Of a stretch of DNA of 64,000 nt, positions 60,991 through 64,000 are shown piece by piece. The translations under genes were made by a program, and so were the position numbers. This DNA is from Polyodon spathula (taxonomy: Eukaryota; Chordata; Actinopteri; Acipenseriformes; Polyodontidae), in NCBI RefSeq assembly GCF_017654505.1, contig NC_054541.1, forward strand, positions 48,564,986-48,628,985, given 5' to 3'. A model generated the notes under the pieces. The model saw only the letters and a list, made by a program, of their open reading frames with translations. It was not told the origin of the DNA and did no database searches. Every line of letters begins with the position of its first letter. Positions within the stretch are counted from its first letter, which is position 1.

Positions 60991-62474
60991 GTGCAGTATG
61001 CTGCAGCACACAGGAATATCTATCCCATGGAAAGTGTACTGAGGGCATGTGCCATTTACTCCCACCTTTCACTTCCACAGCTCGGCATCTCTACGAAATG
61101 AAGCCACCCTGTCCCCAACCCCAACCCTCCAGGACACTTTCTAGTGGATATCCTTTACACTGCGCAGTAGGCAGCGCTATTAAATCAAATGATTTACAGA
61201 CCGACAAATAGATTTAAAGAATAGTAATACGGTAACTGTGCTTTCTAAACAGCTGAAAGCACAATTCAATTAATCAAAATCACAAAATATTGCTTAAAAC
61301 AGTCCTTAAACAGAGCTGTGAATAGGTCTAGTATTACGTAGTTAAGTCTATAGAGTAATTATTCTGTTGTTAAATTAGAAGAAGGAGAAGGATTTAAGCC
61401 TTTGTGATGAGTGGTGTAAAATGCTTCTCTGTCCACAAGGCGGCGCTGTCTACTCTGTTTTAGTTTCTTCTTCTTCTTCTTCTTCTTCTTCTTCTTCTTT
61501 CTTCTTCTTCTTCACAGTAATGCATTTATTTATTTATTTATTTTTAACAAGCCTTTAAATAAATTATTGTTTAAGTTATGCTTGACTTTTTCTAGAAAAA
61601 TGCATGTTTCCTGTTCCACACGTTTAAGACAATATCTGTTCCAACAGATAATTCCAATTGCATATTAATGATAAGTGTAATGACTAGTGATCCTCTAATG
61701 GTTATTATCATCACCTCCTGACTGATCAATGCATATTGAAATGTTTGCAGCTCCCTGTGAGCGTTCCTCTTATTGTGATGAATAGCCACAGCTCCTTGTC
61801 TCTCTTCGTCTCTGTGCGCTAGTCTCATAATGCTCAGATGGCACATTACTTGAATTTCCCTGGCCTTTTTATCATAACACCATGTTAAGCGGTTCTGGCT
61901 TCTGCTTCGTATCTTTTCCTCTTTATTCCACGGTATTTGTGGTGATAGTAAAATATGATTCTGTGGTGTCTGTTCACTCAGCTTCACAGAGATGACATGC
62001 CTAGTTTACGTCCCAGTTTGTGTTGGTTCAGCTGTGGTGGCACAAGATTCGTTGACAAGCAGTGGCTGCTTCTGCAGCACGAGGCAGTACGGTTACACAT
62101 GCTATAGGAAGCAAAACATATGATAAATCAGCTTGTTTTTTATTCCCCATGCTTTAACTATGCGGTTCCAGGAAATCCCCACCCACTCAGAACTCCCTTC
62201 TGAAACGCACAACACTGTTTTTTTTAATCCATTTAGCCTACTTTTCCCATCACCTGTTTGAAGAGATAGTGCACAAGTATCGATTCCAGCTGGAGTCATG
62301 GCTGTTTGTCAGAAAGTGGACATTATGAGCACTCAGCAAGAACATTGAAATAGCTTAAAATGTCATTTGAGTTGTATTTCTTTTCATTTATTTTACGATT
62401 TGATGGTGTTTGCAGCAATTCTGAGTGGTTCTTGGTTCTCTAACTCCAGCATTGATTGTTATCATCTGAATTAG
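60991..62474. other. Intergenic DNA upstream of llph
   Basis: Contains a (CTT)n tract and no exon I can identify. tmbim4, the next gene in human, is not recognised here. Confidence 0.5.
61465..61513. repeat. (CTT)n microsatellite
   Basis: About fifteen TTC/CTT triplets with one extra T. Confidence 0.95.
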
Positions 62475-62476
62475 TC

Positions 62477-62509
<33 letters not shown>

Positions 62510-62548
62510 TATATTATATATTATATATATATAATATATATATATAGA
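62475..62548. repeat. Imperfect (AT)n tract
   Basis: TATA runs with ATAATATA and ATTATA interruptions, able to fold back on themselves. Confidence 0.9.
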
Positions 62549-62762
62549 TATGTCTGTGTGTGTGTCACCATTAAAACACCACACACACATCATTTTCACC
62601 ATTATTTTCTGGTTTTTATAACCATGCTCAAATAATGCCTGAGGCGAAATATCGTAGCACACATGAATAGAAAAAACTGCCTAGAAGTAAATTCATATGT
62701 TTTTTTAAATGTAGCGACTTCTATTCTAGCATTTTCCCCCTACAAATGTTTTCATGATGTGC

Positions 62763-63885
62763 GTTTGGCGGGAGAGTACCAGAGCCTGGGCGAGGATTTG
62801 AGAGGAGTAGTTGGTGTGGAAGGGTCAGATTCTTTGTATATTGCTCAGGAAGAATCGGCAGGTGCGTGCTAGAGTGGAGATGAGCTGGGAGTAGGAGAGG
62901 CAGGGATCCAGGGTTACTCTGAGGTTCTTGGCTGAGGAGGAGGGAGAGAGTGTGGTAGATTCCAGAGGAATGGAGATAGAGAGATCAGAGGAGGGGGAAG
63001 ATGAGGAGGAGAAGAAAAGGAGGTCAGATTTAGAGAGGTTGAGGAGTTAAAGAGTTTGCGGATATCAGAGATTTTCGAGGAGAAGAAAGAGGCAAAGTCA
63101 TCAGATGAGATAGAGGAGGGAGGAGAACAGAGGAGAGCCAGGGTTGGGGAGGGGAGGGGCAGGCTGACAGGTTGGGAGGTGAGGGGACAGAGAGAATCGA
63201 GCGAGGAGGTGAAGGAGGAGAAGAGAGTGGAGGTAGCAGAGTCTACAGAGGGTTGGGAGAAGGAGTCGATATGAGGGAGGTGAGAGAGAGCGGTGGAGGC
63301 AAGGACAGAGGGGGAAGAGAGCGGAGGTTACGGTGTGAGGTGACAGTGGGGGTAGGTTAAGTAGGGAGAGAGGGGAGAGACAGAAAAAGAGTTGAAATAG
63401 TGATCAGAGAGGTCCAGAGAGGTGACAGAGAGGGTAGAGGGACAGCAGCCTCTGGAGAAGGTGAGGTTCAATTGACGGCTAGCTTTGTGAGTAGGAGGGG
63501 ATGGAGAGAGAAGTTGAAGGAGTGAAGGAGAGGAAAGAATCTGGCAGAGTGGGTGAGGTTTGAGAGATGGATATTGAAATCACCTAACAGGACAGTTGGG
63601 GTAGACAAACAGGGGAGGGAGAAGAAGAGATAGTTGAGTTCATCAAGAATATTAGTGAGAGGTCCAGGGGGACGGTACAGTACAATTAGCAGGAGTTGAC
63701 AGGGAGAGGTTAGTTGGACGGTGTGAAATTCAAAGGTGTTAACAGAGAGTGAGGAGAGGTCAGAGGGGAGAGAAAAGAGTAAGGAGGGAGAGAGGAGAAG
63801 ACCAGTCCCACCTCCCTGTCCAATAAGACACGGAGTATGGGACAGGAGAGCTCCCACGGGTTTTGGACTAGATTTAAGTTGTCCG
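62763..63885 (-). mobile_element. L2-like LINE with reverse-transcriptase core deleted
   Basis: On the minus strand, 63857-63468 encodes part of the apurinic-type endonuclease: GGGTGLLLS, LLIVLYRPPGP, VLLGDFNIHL. It continues with THKASRQLNLTFSRG and LDLSDHYFNSF, then the linker DDFASFFSSKISDIRKLF. Then, near 63045, the frame jumps straight to the region after the reverse-transcriptase catalytic core: KSDLLFFSSSS, AKNLRVTLDPCLSYSQLIST, LARTCRFFLSNIQ and ILAQALVLSR. It stops abruptly at about 62763. Order and spacing match L2-clade LINEs, so the copy lost the catalytic core and both ends. The strong purine bias of the plus strand here is just the C/T-rich sense strand of this element. Confidence 0.88.
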
Positions 63886-63902
63886 ATGATTAAGTTTAAA
63901 GT

Positions 63903-64000
63903 GGCGGCCTGATCTAGGCAGTGTGGTGGTAGTTTCGTATTTTTCCCACTTCTGTACGATGGACTGCACTGAGCTCCGAGGGATGTTCAGTGCCTTTGAA
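63903..64000 (-). pseudogene. Fragment of a second Tc1-like transposase (HTH domain)
   Basis: Minus-strand frame from the window edge: SKALNIPRSSVQSIVQKWEK, then YETTTTLPRSGR. It resembles the DNA-binding helix-turn-helix of Tc1-family transposases (compare VGSIIRKWK and LPRKGCP in the copy at 50658-51676), but belongs to a different subfamily. Similarity ends at about 63903. Whether the gene is intact beyond the window cannot be seen. Confidence 0.7.

Noticed and set aside
63056..63360. Glu/Gly/Arg-rich plus-strand frames
   Set aside because: They are the antisense of the L2-like LINE, whose real frame is on the minus strand.

Overview
The window looks like vertebrate, probably ray-finned fish, nuclear DNA. 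It has short exons with GT/AG introns, CR1- and L2-type LINEs, several Tc1/mariner-like elements, a V-SINE-like repeat, a piggyBac-type MITE and very many minisatellites. The density of arrays and the mix of repeats would fit a sturgeon or paddlefish, but I cannot fix the species.

Three protein-coding loci can be supported. (1) At the left edge, on the + strand, is the last coding exon of hmga2 (1369-1416), followed by a long 3' UTR that keeps an array of let-7-type seed matches and is interrupted by a Tc1-like element carrying a 44-bp minisatellite. (2) At 58812-60990, on the - strand, is llph. hmga2(+) followed by llph(-) is the gene order I recall from human chromosome 12, so positions 5 to 58 kb are an expanded intergenic region. 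(3) Inside that intergenic region sit the last two coding exons of fasn (23596-24644), beginning in mid-exon. fasn is not a neighbour of hmga2 or llph in the genomes I know.

The dominant structure is a direct duplication of about 18 kb. Unit 1 is 5914-23595 and unit 2 is 26649-44681. The fasn fragment and a run of 10 Ns lie between them. The copies look almost identical outside repeats, except for three patches (22979-23595, 28210-28711, 29325-30714) that look scrambled, indel-rich or CpG-rich. The most economical reading is that two haplotypes of one intergenic region were placed in tandem, with a stray fasn contig joined between them. A genuine recent duplication with an insertion is the alternative.

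Layout: 1-1368 hmga2 intron with 33-bp and 52-bp tandem repeats; 1369-~5180 hmga2 terminal exon and 3' UTR; 5914-23595 duplication unit 1 (58-bp and 23/26-bp minisatellites, piggyBac MITE, Tc1-like MITE with CR1); 23596-26638 fasn 3' end; 26639-26648 gap; 26649-44681 unit 2; 45.5-50 kb two more large minisatellites (39 bp and 33 bp); 50.4-55.8 kb a dead Tc1 transposon, a SINE, a CR1 3' end and an LTR; 58.3-61 kb llph surrounded by a cluster of fold-back elements; 62.7-64 kb a deleted L2-like LINE and the start of another Tc1-like transposase. No CRISPR array, operon or tRNA gene is present, and I found no prokaryote-type system.
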